Source: Pampus argenteus (taxonomy: Eukaryota; Chordata; Actinopteri; Scombriformes; Stromateidae). Taken from it: DNA of 64,000 nt. The position numbers were made by a program, and so were the translations under genes. The notes below the pieces were generated by a model. That model was given only the letters and a program-made list of their open reading frames with translations. It did no database searches and was not told where the DNA came from. Location: NCBI GenBank assembly GCA_036937835.1, contig CM072873.1:13504001-13568000 (forward strand). Reading direction: 5' to 3'. Shown here piece after piece: positions 25,721-37,200 of the stretch (within the stretch, counting starts at the first letter, position 1; each line of letters starts with the position of its first letter).

Positions 25721-28700
25721 TCACATTGCGTATTTTTGTGTCCATTCTTTTGCCATTTTGGTGTATCTGGGAGAGAGGGAGAAAAAAAAAGAAATGTAAC
25801 TTAAGGCTCAAGTCTACATATCAACTTCCAAGACTAAAATAGTTGCACACTTGCCTTTTTGTCAGGAACCGTTATAGCACATGCACTTAAGCATGTTGTG
25901 CTTTTTTTTTTTTTTTATATAAACAGGGCAAGCCAAGTTAGCATCTTTACCAACAAAATGTGTCAGTTTATGCACAAAATACCGCACAAACTTCAGTTCC
26001 TAAATTTGAAAACAACCCTGTGGCACATCAGGCATCGTCTTACATCAAAATGACAAGAGAACAAACTTTTCCCATGCTGGAGTTAGTGGCTGCATTTACA
26101 TGCAAAGATCATTACTTCCAACCTGCGTTATTCCGTTTACATACAAAGCAGATTCACTCATACCCTCAATATCTATCATCATTATAATCCATTACATCAT
26201 TTATGGATGCATCTTGGCATCTTTTCAAACCATGCATTTTTATACTGATGTGCTTTCAGGCAGCCACTGGTGTCCTTTAATTTCAGCACATTATGAAAAT
26301 AAACTTGTGAAGACCTGAACTGATTGATGATTTGATACCTTTCCACAGAAACGCAGCTGTCAGCACAGACTGTTCAATAAAAAACAGCCTTTGGCATGTT
26401 CAGAAATGCTGTGACACCTGGTTTCCAATCAGCTCTAACATTTTCATACAAGAACCCATAAACTCATTATGCTTATTGGTTTTTGTCTTCTGGGCCTCAG
26501 TTTCAGACACCATAGCTCATGAATGCAGTGCTTTTTGGCAGCCAATCTTTGGCATGCCCTCGAATGCAGCACATTATTCAGAATGGTCCCTGATGACAAC
26601 TTCAGGAAACCCATTATTAACTTGGATGGATTAGCCATCTCAAGCAACTCTCGGGTCTCTGCAAGTTGATTTAACAAACATACCGAGAGGGATCAAACCA
26701 AAACTGACGGCATGTGTCGGAAAATCATCACCAATAATTCAAAAATGTGTAATTTTCACTTTTAAGATGCTTGATTTTAACTCAATTTGTGAGTTCATTG
26801 TGTGTGAAAAGAACTTTACTAATCCTCATTTGGTTTTTCCTACTCAATCTGTGAAAATGAAACTTATTTTCAAAGCAACAAAAAACCTAGCAGGACTTAT
26901 GACTATTAATACTGGATTGTCATGCTCATATTAGAAGCAACCCACAACTGCTTAGTCAAGAGACCATTTTTGCTGCAGGCATGACACCACTGGGTTGGCA
27001 GATGAACAAAATCCAGTTTATTAACAGTAACATCTACAGCTACTTCAGCAAGGTGAAGAAGAAAAGCTCAACCCAAGCCCTTAGTCAAGCAAAATAACTA
27101 CTATACTCATGTGAACACAGTAAAATATTAGTATCAGTCACATATTCATTAAAAATCAAGACGCTGCATCCACACTTTGTAAGCGGGATCCAAACTGTCG
27201 GTTATGCCAATGAGAGCTGAGCATCTCACAACACAACCAACCAATCCGAGAGCAGCCAAGATGCAGCAGTGGCTCTTGGCCTTACCCTAAAGCATGGCAT
27301 ACTTCGTTGTCCACTCCTGAGCTAGTTTATTGTACCTGACGGAGTAAAACTAGGTTACACACTAAACTTAAGTGATGCTTTTAAAACATTTTAATTATCT
27401 ATGGGTATGAAGGTTACTGTGGAAACTGGTTATTTTGAGGTTTTATACAAGACATACGGATTATATTATACTTACTTCTGACTATCTGTTTTGTAGATTC
27501 GTGCAATCTCTGGCACTAGTGGGTCATCAGGGTTTGGGTCACATAGGAGTGAGCAAATGGAGAGAAGAACTACAGGAAAACAAAATTAAGATGTTCAAGC
27601 AGAAGTGTTTATATTTCTCAAATTGGCAAATAAAATGTTTGCAATTTCCTTTTTCTGTATTTTAGCCTATTTATCCAAGTTACTTTATTTCTGAGACACA
27701 GAAACCTATAATGATATTTGACATCCTATAGTATCTCAGCAAGGTGTCTGCAAATAGAGATAAACTAAAACCCAACATAGTAAGAAAGTTGACAAATGAC
27801 ACTTCTTAACAAGCTGAATTGTCTTAATTTCTATCCGCTGTCTGGTAAACTCAAACTGGTACCATTTCATTTTTTGGCCACTTGGAGGCAATATAAAAAC
27901 TGTAAACAGTTGCCCAAGTATCCATCCACACCGTTGACCAGCTAATTGCCAACATGCACAGTTGCCGTTAGGTGCTGGCAGGTAACATACAGATAGCTAT
28001 CAGATCTTTTTCACAAAAAACTGTCTGCTGCTGCAGTAAACAAGGAAAAACGGTAAACAAAAACAGTGAGCTTAAAAAAAAAAAAAAAGAAGACTACAGT
28101 GCTACACAGAGCTGAAGAGAACTTCAGAGTTGGGCGATACAGTAATTCTGATTTCATGACCAGTGACACCTTTCTTATTACATGTAGTCATTTGATCAAT
28201 TGTTATTAAGTCACTGAACAACTAGCTTTAAAAAAACAATGCCAGCAAAAAAAACAACACATCTACAGTCTATAGAAGTGCATTTAGAAACTTTCCTGTT
28301 CCTGATAACAATTAGTGTGTTTACAAACTTAACAACACAACTTTCAGTTTGCCATCAACTAATAATTGATGTGTCAGAAACTCAAGTGTCACTCATACCT
28401 TTAGAAATAGTAAGTGCAGGAGACCACTGTGATCTGAGAATATCCAGACAGATACTGCCATTACTGTTAATATTTGGGTGGTAAATTCTTGTTGTAAATG
28501 CAACCTGAAAAGACAAGAAAAAAAACACAGTAAGGACAAGTAAAAAAAATAAAAGCACAGTCAAGAACAGGGTTAATGTTTTCTCATTTTAAATTCCTTT
28601 ATACAAGGTGATGACGTACAAGTGACTAACAACTTCTGGCATGACAGGTATAACTTTCAAGAGGGTTGTTGTGCAAAACAAACATATGTTCATGATACCA

Positions 28701-31297
28701 AACTATCAGGTTCAGTTTCATCATATATAATTATCGTCTTTGTAACCTTTACAAAGCTACAGTTCCTAATACTACATGTACTCATTGGTCATCTACATTA
28801 TAGATACTGTAGGTGCGTGGCTTAAAATAAGTGCATGACAACAAGCCATTTACCCAAATGTAACAAAGCAAGAAATGAAGGGAAGCCTCGTTTCAGACGT
28901 CATCAACCATGTAGGCTTACCTTGGGTGGTTTGAAGGGGTAGTCTGTTGGAAAATGAATTGTCAAGAAGAAAACACCTCCCTGATATGGACTGTCACTCT
29001 GGAAGCAAGAATGGCATTTACATATTTTAGAAGAGATGGTCCACTGTTACACATTGTAAAAATCAAATTTCAACCTTTATCTTGTGAATACATTAAAGCA
29101 GCCAAGCATTCAACCTTTGATAAATTTTAATGTTATTCTGCTTTTATGAGTAAGAAAGCCTACAATTATGTCAAAGTGTTTACTTACAGGTCCCATGATT
29201 GTGGCTTGCCAGTGAAACACTGTTGAGAACAGAAAGTAAAAGTTAGGAAACCAGAACGGTCACAGGTATGTAGTTTGACAGGTTTTTAAAAAGTCTGCAC
29301 CTTTTTAGCAACATTTACTGTGCTTCAATCATAAATATCAGTTTACTCATCATGAAAAGTACCTTGCTACTCAGGCAGTGAAATTACTTGTATACTGTCT
29401 GATGTGGCACTGAAAGCAGTTTTTTAAAATTGGACTTCCAGTAACTGGACCAGGACCACGTTTTCACACTTAACTTGAACTGGAACGATAACTGCTGTCA
29501 AAGTTAATTTCGATAACCCACTATTTTAATAACTAATAAATTGCTTAAAACATTTGCAGCTTCTCCAGTGTATGGATTTGCTGCCCATTGCTCTTTCATA
29601 AAGCATTGTAAACAGAATATTTTTGAATTTAAAGTGTTGGTCAGACAAAACTACACATTTGATGATAGCAACCAGAACATAAAGGAAAATACGATGGGGA
29701 TTTTTCAATATTTCTTTTTTACGTTATAGACAAAACAATCAGAAATCTGCAGATTAAACTGTAAAGATCTCCAAATGTTGAATATCATAGTTTGGAAAGC
29801 AGCTCCTGCCACTCTTCTGTTGACACCTCTACCTTTGAACAGGTCTGGAGAAACTTACTGTCATCACCCACTGGGCCGGCTGAGCACTGTGCTGGAGGGT
29901 CACGAGCCAGGTCATTAAGCTCCTGTAATGAAAAGAGGTTTAGAAAAATAACCAATTAGACCACATAAACGTCAGAGACAAACAATGAGGAGACAATTTA
30001 AAATTGATGCACAGGACTGAGTAGCACAAGACACTAGTATTAATGCCAACATGGCGACTGTTGGAAGATGCCACATGAGTTAGTATGCTTAGTTTATTTC
30101 ACAACACCCTCCTGTCAGTCTTATCTCCTACCACTCAAGTTCAACTCTACAGCAGCTCAGTGACAGAGGTCCACCTTGTTATCATCTACACAGCTAACAG
30201 CAAGATGAGACCTAAGCATATACACTACAGCCACGACTGGTATTTTTAGGGGTACAGCTATTTTAAAGTGAGGTGCGGGCTACTGCTGCCCCACCCCGGG
30301 CCTCTGTAACACACATAAAGAATTTCACAAGCAAGTTTATGGATTTCCTTGAGAAGTAGATTTCAGTCAACAGCAGGCAGACCCAACGATCCATGTTCAC
30401 TTTGAGGAAATTTGTTTGTAGTTATTATACAAACAAAATAGTAAGTTTGATTAGAAATATGTTTAAAAAACATATTTAAAAAACAAAGTATCAAACGACC
30501 TGCTTTCATTACCTGAGAGTTTGAGGACCCTGACCTATATCATAATCCAAGTTAAATATTTTATTTACAAGGAAGTTTGGGGATTTCCTTTAAAGTTCTA
30601 GAACTGATGTTAGTTCATTTGTTGTGGCCAATTTCCTCCATTTAACTACCACAACACACAATGTGACGTCAAGATCAGAACAAACACTATTACATACCAA
30701 GGAAATGTATCATGAACACATTATGACTACCAACATACTCAGTGAGTGATATGAGTCATGAGGTCTGGTTAACACAAGAGTATCCTGGCTGATGTAAAAA
30801 AAAATATTTCGTAATGCTTACCAGTTAACTGATTACCCAAGACTTAAATGTGACAAATGTAGCGCTAGTGATGACTTGTTGCTATCATTTGATGGCATTC
30901 AGATACGTGTGTGTTACATAAAAATATTTTACATGTTGGGCAATTCATGCGGCCTCTTTCTGTCGTCAAGCCACCTCGACGAGCCGTGAACCTGTAACTG
31001 AAACTGCTGGCGTTAGCTTGCGTGCTAACCGGTGCCAAAAAGGAAGATGGAAAAAAAAAGCTCACAATTCACTCAATCTTGAAAAAAAAAAATAACACTA
31101 CGATAACTTACACACACGCTCATAATGAAACTTAAAACACTTCCCCTGTACATGTTTCACCGCCATGTTTCACAGGATACGAGCGCTAACAGTCTCCTAC
31201 ACATCGCAGGGCGGCGAGCTAAGACAGCTAACGTTAGCTTTAAAAGCTAACGTTTACGACGTTTTTATCTTACCTTGTGGATCCTTTTCAAAGCCAT
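25721..31297 (-). CDS. ube2d3: Ubiquitin-conjugating enzyme E2 D3 (UbcH5 class)
   Basis: There are seven coding exons: 31274-31297, 29859-29922, 29188-29219, 28921-28998, 28399-28504, 27476-27569, 25721-25766. Phases join to 147 aa, the family length. Known role: class I E2 that takes ubiquitin from E1 and passes it to many RING and HECT ligases. Seen: the whole UBC fold, with the HPN motif (IYHPNINSNG), the active-site Cys in GSICLDIL (residue 85) and SPALTISK for E3 contact. The first exon is only 8 codons (MALKRIHK). Naming: synteny with manba says ube2d3, yet IHKELNDLARD looks like UBE2D2, residue 42 is Ser where Asn is usual (GPSDSPY), and the last helix reads DSQKYTKMAKEWTQKYAM. I name it by position. 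A divergent paralogue is possible. Confidence 0.9.
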
Positions 31298-31851
31298 CTT
31301 CTCTTGATGTTCTGCCCTTTAAGTTTTCCGATCCAAGTAGTGAAGGGCAACCGTGATATGCCAGGATTATTTCGCTTTCTATTCAATTCAATAATTGACG
31401 CTGAGTCAACTCGACGGCCTTTCTTCTCGAGCTAGCGTAGTTAGCTACAACTACGTATGCGCGGAGTTAGCTGGTTGTTTTATCCAGCTTATTCTCGTTT
31501 AACCATAAACCTCAACACGGCGTTTCGATAACCTTCACTTTCCCCGTGGTTTTGACGTGTAATATTAGATAATTTCTATTCCCTCAGTTGCGGCTGAATA
31601 AGTGCGTTTGCCAGGTGAAGTAACCCGGACGACAAAGCTCTTCTATTGGTTTCGGTCGATGCAATTAGCCGACTAGCGGCTGTCTTCATGTATTTGAGGC
31701 TTTCTGCTGTGAAGGCGGTCCGGCTGGCTGCTGAGTGACGGGCCGGATGTGATGGCAGATTGGTTACAAGCCTGCTGTTGCTGCAAAAAACAACATGCAA
31801 ACTAGTCAGGACATGCATGTCAGCATTAATTGCAAATAGAACCCTTCATTA

Positions 31852-32548
31852 TTAAAGTTCCCCTCCACTCAAAATTATGTTTTTTTCTTATTTTTATATA
31901 TTCAACTTATATACGTGTGATGTGGAAACTCAAAGGCTTCCAGTGCACATACACTGAGAATTGTCTTTATAGTGATGTAGGATCTCCAATTTTAAGATTT
32001 TTTTTACATTAAAATTGTGCTTTTTTTGAGGGAAAAGAAACATTTCAGACACACATTATTATTATTCCAAACAGAATATTTTTATACATCTTAAAATATG
32101 TCTTCCTTTTCCTTCAGATCTTATAAATACTCCTTTTCCACAAAAAAGTATAATTACCATGTTGAAATCCTAAAAATGGCGTCTATTTCTTCTCACTCGT
32201 TAAAATTCCTAGAAGCTATAAATATGCAAATATTGTTCATTTCAAAAGTTTAACTGTTGGACACAAAGATGTCATCTACTTTACAGTAAAGTCTATTCTT
32301 AGTGTTTGTGTAATGGTTTGTGTAATCAAGTTTCCACATCACACTTGTGTAATTTGCATACTGTTGACTAGTTGTCATGTCATCCTGCTCATATGCCCTC
32401 AAAAATGGATTTTCAATATAGAACATAGAGAAACGTTCTATGTTCAGCAGATGAATGTGAAAACAGCCTTCTAGTGTCAAACTCTGCACAAGGATCTCAC
32501 TTACGTAACAATAAGAAAACAACATTTTTGACACGAGGTGGACTTTAA
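31852..32548. mobile_element. 700-bp TTAA-flanked foldback element
   Basis: It is bounded by TTAA on both sides. The ends are inverted: the left starts AAAGTTCCCCTCCACTC and the right, read in reverse complement, starts AAAGTCCACCTCGTGTC. An internal pair is exact: gtgtgatgtggaaact near 31915 and agtttccacatcacac near 32329. There is no transposase. It shares 'ttctagtgtcaaactct' with a fragment at about 37085-37101, so it is a repeat family. Confidence 0.7.
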
Positions 32549-32681
32549 GTACCTATGTCAATAGGAATAGGAATTTAATTTTATACTAATCTCCTATGAA
32601 TTTGCATGTATTTAACACAATAACAATTAACAATTTTTAGGACATTTTACAGAAGGGATGGGAAAAAAACCAGAAAAAGTG

Positions 32682-32988
32682 TTAAAGGACAAGTTCACAC
32701 TAAGGACAGGTTGACAACAATTGTCAGATAACCAAATGGACATTGAAATCATTGTCATTTTAAAGCTACAATGATTAGTCAATTAATCAATCAATAGAAA
32801 ATTAATTGCCAGCTGTATTGATAATCATGGTAAAGTGGGGTTTTGGCCCCCTCACTTAGACTAAAAGCACGTTTGAAGCGGATCAACTAATAGCCAGTAT
32901 GAACAGGAGGAATAACTGCAGCAAGGAAAACTTTTTTCAGTGTTCATATGGGCAGCTGATGTTGTTTTTTGTGAACTCGTCCTTTATG
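32682..32988. mobile_element. TTAA MITE with nested insertion
   Basis: The left end TTAAAGGACAAGTTCACAC and the right end (reverse complement ATAAAGGACGAGTTCACA) are inverted copies. Its right half matches the 52385 element over more than 100 bp. A segment at about 32762-32840 (cagc/attaatc phrases) breaks the homology and resembles a fragment of the hAT-like MITE. Confidence 0.65.
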
Positions 32989-34218
32989 GGCTACACTATT
33001 TCAATGTCCTTATTTTTTGATGATCTTTCTCTGGATCAATGGCTATAAAAAACAACTTGAGCTGTGTTTCATGAAGGGAACCTTTTGTGTGGCTGATTTT
33101 ATTTGTAGAAGTTGGTACAGAAGACAAAGTTTTGTCTATATAAGAATGAAATGTTTAAGCACTGCAACTGTATTTTGGTATCTTATAAGTAAATGTGGGC
33201 ACTTATATGTGCATGATACAATAAATAACTAAATATACAGTTCTTGAAGATTTTCTATATTTATAGATTATATATGTTTTATATTCAAAACAAAAATTAT
33301 CATTACTTTAAGAGAAGACCCTACAAAAACAATCTGTAAATTACTTGTTGTGCGGTACCATAATTATATTTAAACTATCAAAGTGCGAACTTTGTGTGCA
33401 AACCTACTTGGCAGTAAAACTGTTACTTAATTTATTTTTTTTGTTGACTGTGAAACTTATACAGTAGATGTAGAATACTTTTATTATCTCAGTACATGAT
33501 CATGTTCTGTTTAGATTTCATATATCTGACACACAATGCCAGCACACTGTGCACCTGTCATAATTTTATTAATAGAGAGAGACTTAAAAAAGGGCATGTT
33601 TACAACAGTATATTAATACTGGTAGACAAGAAAACCTTGTCAGTACAAAAGGCTGATTCATGAATAACAAATCTGTTGAAGTTTTTTCTTTTGCCATTTT
33701 GCTTTCACAAAGATGCCATACATAATAACTACCAGGACAATGGAAAAAAATGAAATAAAAAAATTAATTGTAACCTGCGAGAATTAAGTAAATATTGAAG
33801 CAAGATAATTGCTTTACAGTGAGCCATAATGTTTCTATACATTTTTAAATCGTTTTTACAATTTCTGTACAGTTATATAATGAGTGCATAATTTTCAATC
33901 AGCACAATTTTGTCGCTAAATTCAATCCAGACGTATACGTAATTGCTCCACATTCATTTCACTGTCTGGTAAAGGATACTTTTTAATATTGGTTCACAGA
34001 GAGAAGGCAAATGTGGAGGATCACCCTTTTACACCCGTCAAGGCACTGATGCAGGGCAGTTAGTCTGTGTGGTCTGCGCCTATGCAGGAGAAGGTGACAT
34101 CTGAAGACAGCCGAGGAATCTGTGAGACAGGTGTGGCCCCTCTGATCGAGCCCAGGTCCAAGTCTGAATATGTGCCCTTACCTTTATTACTTTGAGGACC
34201 CTCTACAGAGTCTAAGAG

Positions 34219-37200
34219 TTATGAGTTTTCATTACATGGTTTGTCGGACATTTGGTTACCACAGAGGCTCATATCTGATGAGAGAGCCTCAGGATTGTCA
34301 TCATAATTGTTTGTTTCTAGTGAATCAAGGCTGTTCCATGATTTATGTGTCCCAACACAACTGTAGTTTTTACCATCGCCGTTTTGTGGCATTAAAAAAC
34401 AGGAAGTAGAGCTGTCTTCAAATCCTGCTCCTTTACAGTCAAAAGCATCCTCATTCACATCATCAGAGGTTGGCTGTGGTAGCCTAAACCTCACCTGAAC
34501 AACTCCATGCTGCTCCTCGCCATTCTCCTGACCTGGGTTGTGCATGTTAAAATGAGAAGCTTCACCCGGCAGGACATGAGAACTAGAAATGTTTGCTGGA
34601 GAGCAGATTGACATGGGGGTGACAAAGCCAACAAAGTCTCCACTGGAGCTGAAACGAAGACCTTGGGCAGCCTTTCTGTGAGATTCAGCTGACTGGTCTT
34701 CATCAGCTGTCCCACAATTTCTGTCCCCAAAGTTTTCTGTCTCCTCGGGCTGTGGGGAGGGGGCAGCAGTAACTGCATCGCTCTGTGTCTGTTGAGACAC
34801 GCTGTTGTCCAGGTTCTGCTCTTGTTCTTGTGCAGTCGGATCTGGCTCTGCGTCTCGTGGAGGCGGTGCTGATGGAGCATCACCTGAAGCCTGGCTCTGA
34901 CCTGACGGTGTGGGTCGGACTGTTTGGTGGCACATGGGACAGGTCTCCTGTACGTACAGCCACTTGCGGAGGCAGTTGCCATGGAAGAAATGTCCACAGT
35001 TGGTGATCACAGCAGAGCTCATTTCCTGTCAAGAGAGACATGTTTGACTCATCAAAGATGCCTTATGTTTGAGGCATCTTTAAAAAAAAATCTTAAAGCA
35101 GCAAATCACAAAGCTACCAAGATTAAGTTGCTGCTTCTTTGACAACAGGAAGGACTTATTATTGTCATGACTGAGGCCAGGACTAGACAGTATTCACTGG
35201 TTTAACAAAAACATGGCTGAGGGCCAAATAATCATAACTGGAAAAACAGGATCAACATGCTTTAAAAAAGGTCTACATGACAGTTAGTATTACACATACA
35301 CAGTACTATATGTCACCTGCGTGTAAAGTTGGACAACACTGGATGAATGCAGTATGTTTTTTTTTTATGTACAAATCTGTGTTTGTCAGACCTTAAAGCT
35401 CTGTGTGATAACTTGGGGCAATTCAGGGAAGCTGCACAGACTATGAGAGGCAACAAATCTAACCTGGAAGCAGATGGAGCAGACGTCGTTGTGTTGCTGC
35501 AGCTGCTGAGCTGTGGCTCTGGGCAGGGAGTTTATCTTCTTAGCAGCTTCCTGTCTGAGCAGGAAGCTTCTCCAGCCAGACTGAGCTCTCAGCCAAACAT
35601 TGAAGTACGAATGGATGATAATGACAGAGGCGCCCATCCAACTCCACTCTCCAAACAGTGACTCCCAGGTGCCGTACGCCACCACACAGAGTGCCACCAT
35701 AAACTCCAGCACCCTGCTGACAGCGTTCACCCAGTAGATCACTTCGTCCAGGCTTTCGATCGGGTCGGTGCGATACAGTTCAACCATAAAGAGGGAGTAG
35801 ATCAGCATAGTGCCTGTAACCTGGACAAACAGGAAATATCTGTATTACTTAAAAAATATATCTTAAAAACTAATATAATTTTTAAGATATTTTATATATT
35901 TATAATTCTATAAATAGTGGCTTTCAGTTCAGCAAGACAAAAAAGAAGCATGTAAATTGTGTCAAAATGACGTTAAAGTAAAAAATGCCAGTGATTTAAC
36001 ATACTGTATAAGGTATGCAAATACAATGACCATGTATCATGTGTATCACTCTCCTTACCTGAAGTGATGTAAGCATGCAGCTTGACACCAAAATAAGGAG
36101 CCAGAAGTCCATGTGGAAGAACTGGGAAATTTTATAAGCCATAAACGCTGGGAAAATCAGCAGGAGAAGACACATGCTGAGGCCACGGAAATGTTTCCAG
36201 AAACTCCTAGGAGCAAGTAAAAACACAGACCCATTGAAGGAAAGCATTTTATACTCAGGAATGCAACTTGTTTAACTTAGCAAGCTTCACTTTCATCCTG
36301 TCAAAAGAAATAAAATGTACAGCTTTTGCTGTTACCTGTTGCGGGATGCACCCAGGGCTAGAATGACTGGATCTGTTATCTCAATCATTGACTGCAGAGT
36401 CGAAGTGACCACAATGAAGAGGATGATGCTGAGGAGGAAGGTGCGCTGCAGTGCCTGCATATCTAGCAGGCCCGTCTGGAGGGCAAGGAGGAGCAGAGTG
36501 ACGCCCTCAGTCACGCCTCTGACACCAAGAGAAATTAAGTCAAAACTAGGAAAACTAACAAAGAACAGCAGCACTTGGATTTTAGAAATGTAGACTAGTA
36601 GTATAAGCTATTGCTTGGAAGATAACATGAAATGAAAAAATGATACACAACCAAACATTCATGAGTTCATTAAGTTCATGAAACAGCATTGTTATTGGCA
36701 CCATATTTTCCTTTTATTGTTTTGATGTTTTACTTTCTTCAACTGAATCAGCATTCATTTTCTACTTAATTACGCCTACTCTATACTCTTATGAGTAATG
36801 TTGCACTTTGGAGTATAAATCAATTTTATATTAAAATGTTAATAGATAATAGATAATAATTAAGTTAATAATTATATTAACAGACAGTAACAATGTTTCC
36901 TTCACTATGTGTAGAATTTAAAGAAGTTGAACCTTGGCGCCCCCGGTGGTAAAGCAATGTCACCAGCGCTATAATCACATGCAGTATATAACACAAAATA
37001 TAGAGCAAAAAGTCTGAGGTACACATCTTAAACTTACATTTATGTTGAGCTGTAGGAAACCTTCTCTCTTTAGCAGAAACATGCTTCTAGTGTCAAACTC
37101 TACACATACAGTATATAATTCTGCACAGTGAAGTTCAAAATCCAAGTGAAATGCCAATGAGAGGATGGGAAAGAAACAAAGAAAGATGTGGAAAAAACAT

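Larger units (their letters stand above)
31298..34218. other. ube2d3 promoter, transposon cluster and rnf145 3' UTR
   Basis: No coding exon was found. 31298-31800 is GC-richer and acts as the ube2d3 5' region. 31852-32988 is filled by two foldback DNA elements. From about 33560 rightward lies the rnf145 3' UTR, with a minus-strand AATAAA at 33565-33570. Conserved gene order with human 4q24 ends here. Confidence 0.55.

Noticed and set aside
34491..34997. 168-aa minus-strand ORF
   Set aside because: It is a different frame of the last rnf145 exon. The frame with the RING domain is the real one.
35054..35081. Small hairpin (12-bp arms, 4-nt loop) in an rnf145 intron
   Set aside because: It is too short for a miRNA precursor and has one mismatch. 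It is likely chance.
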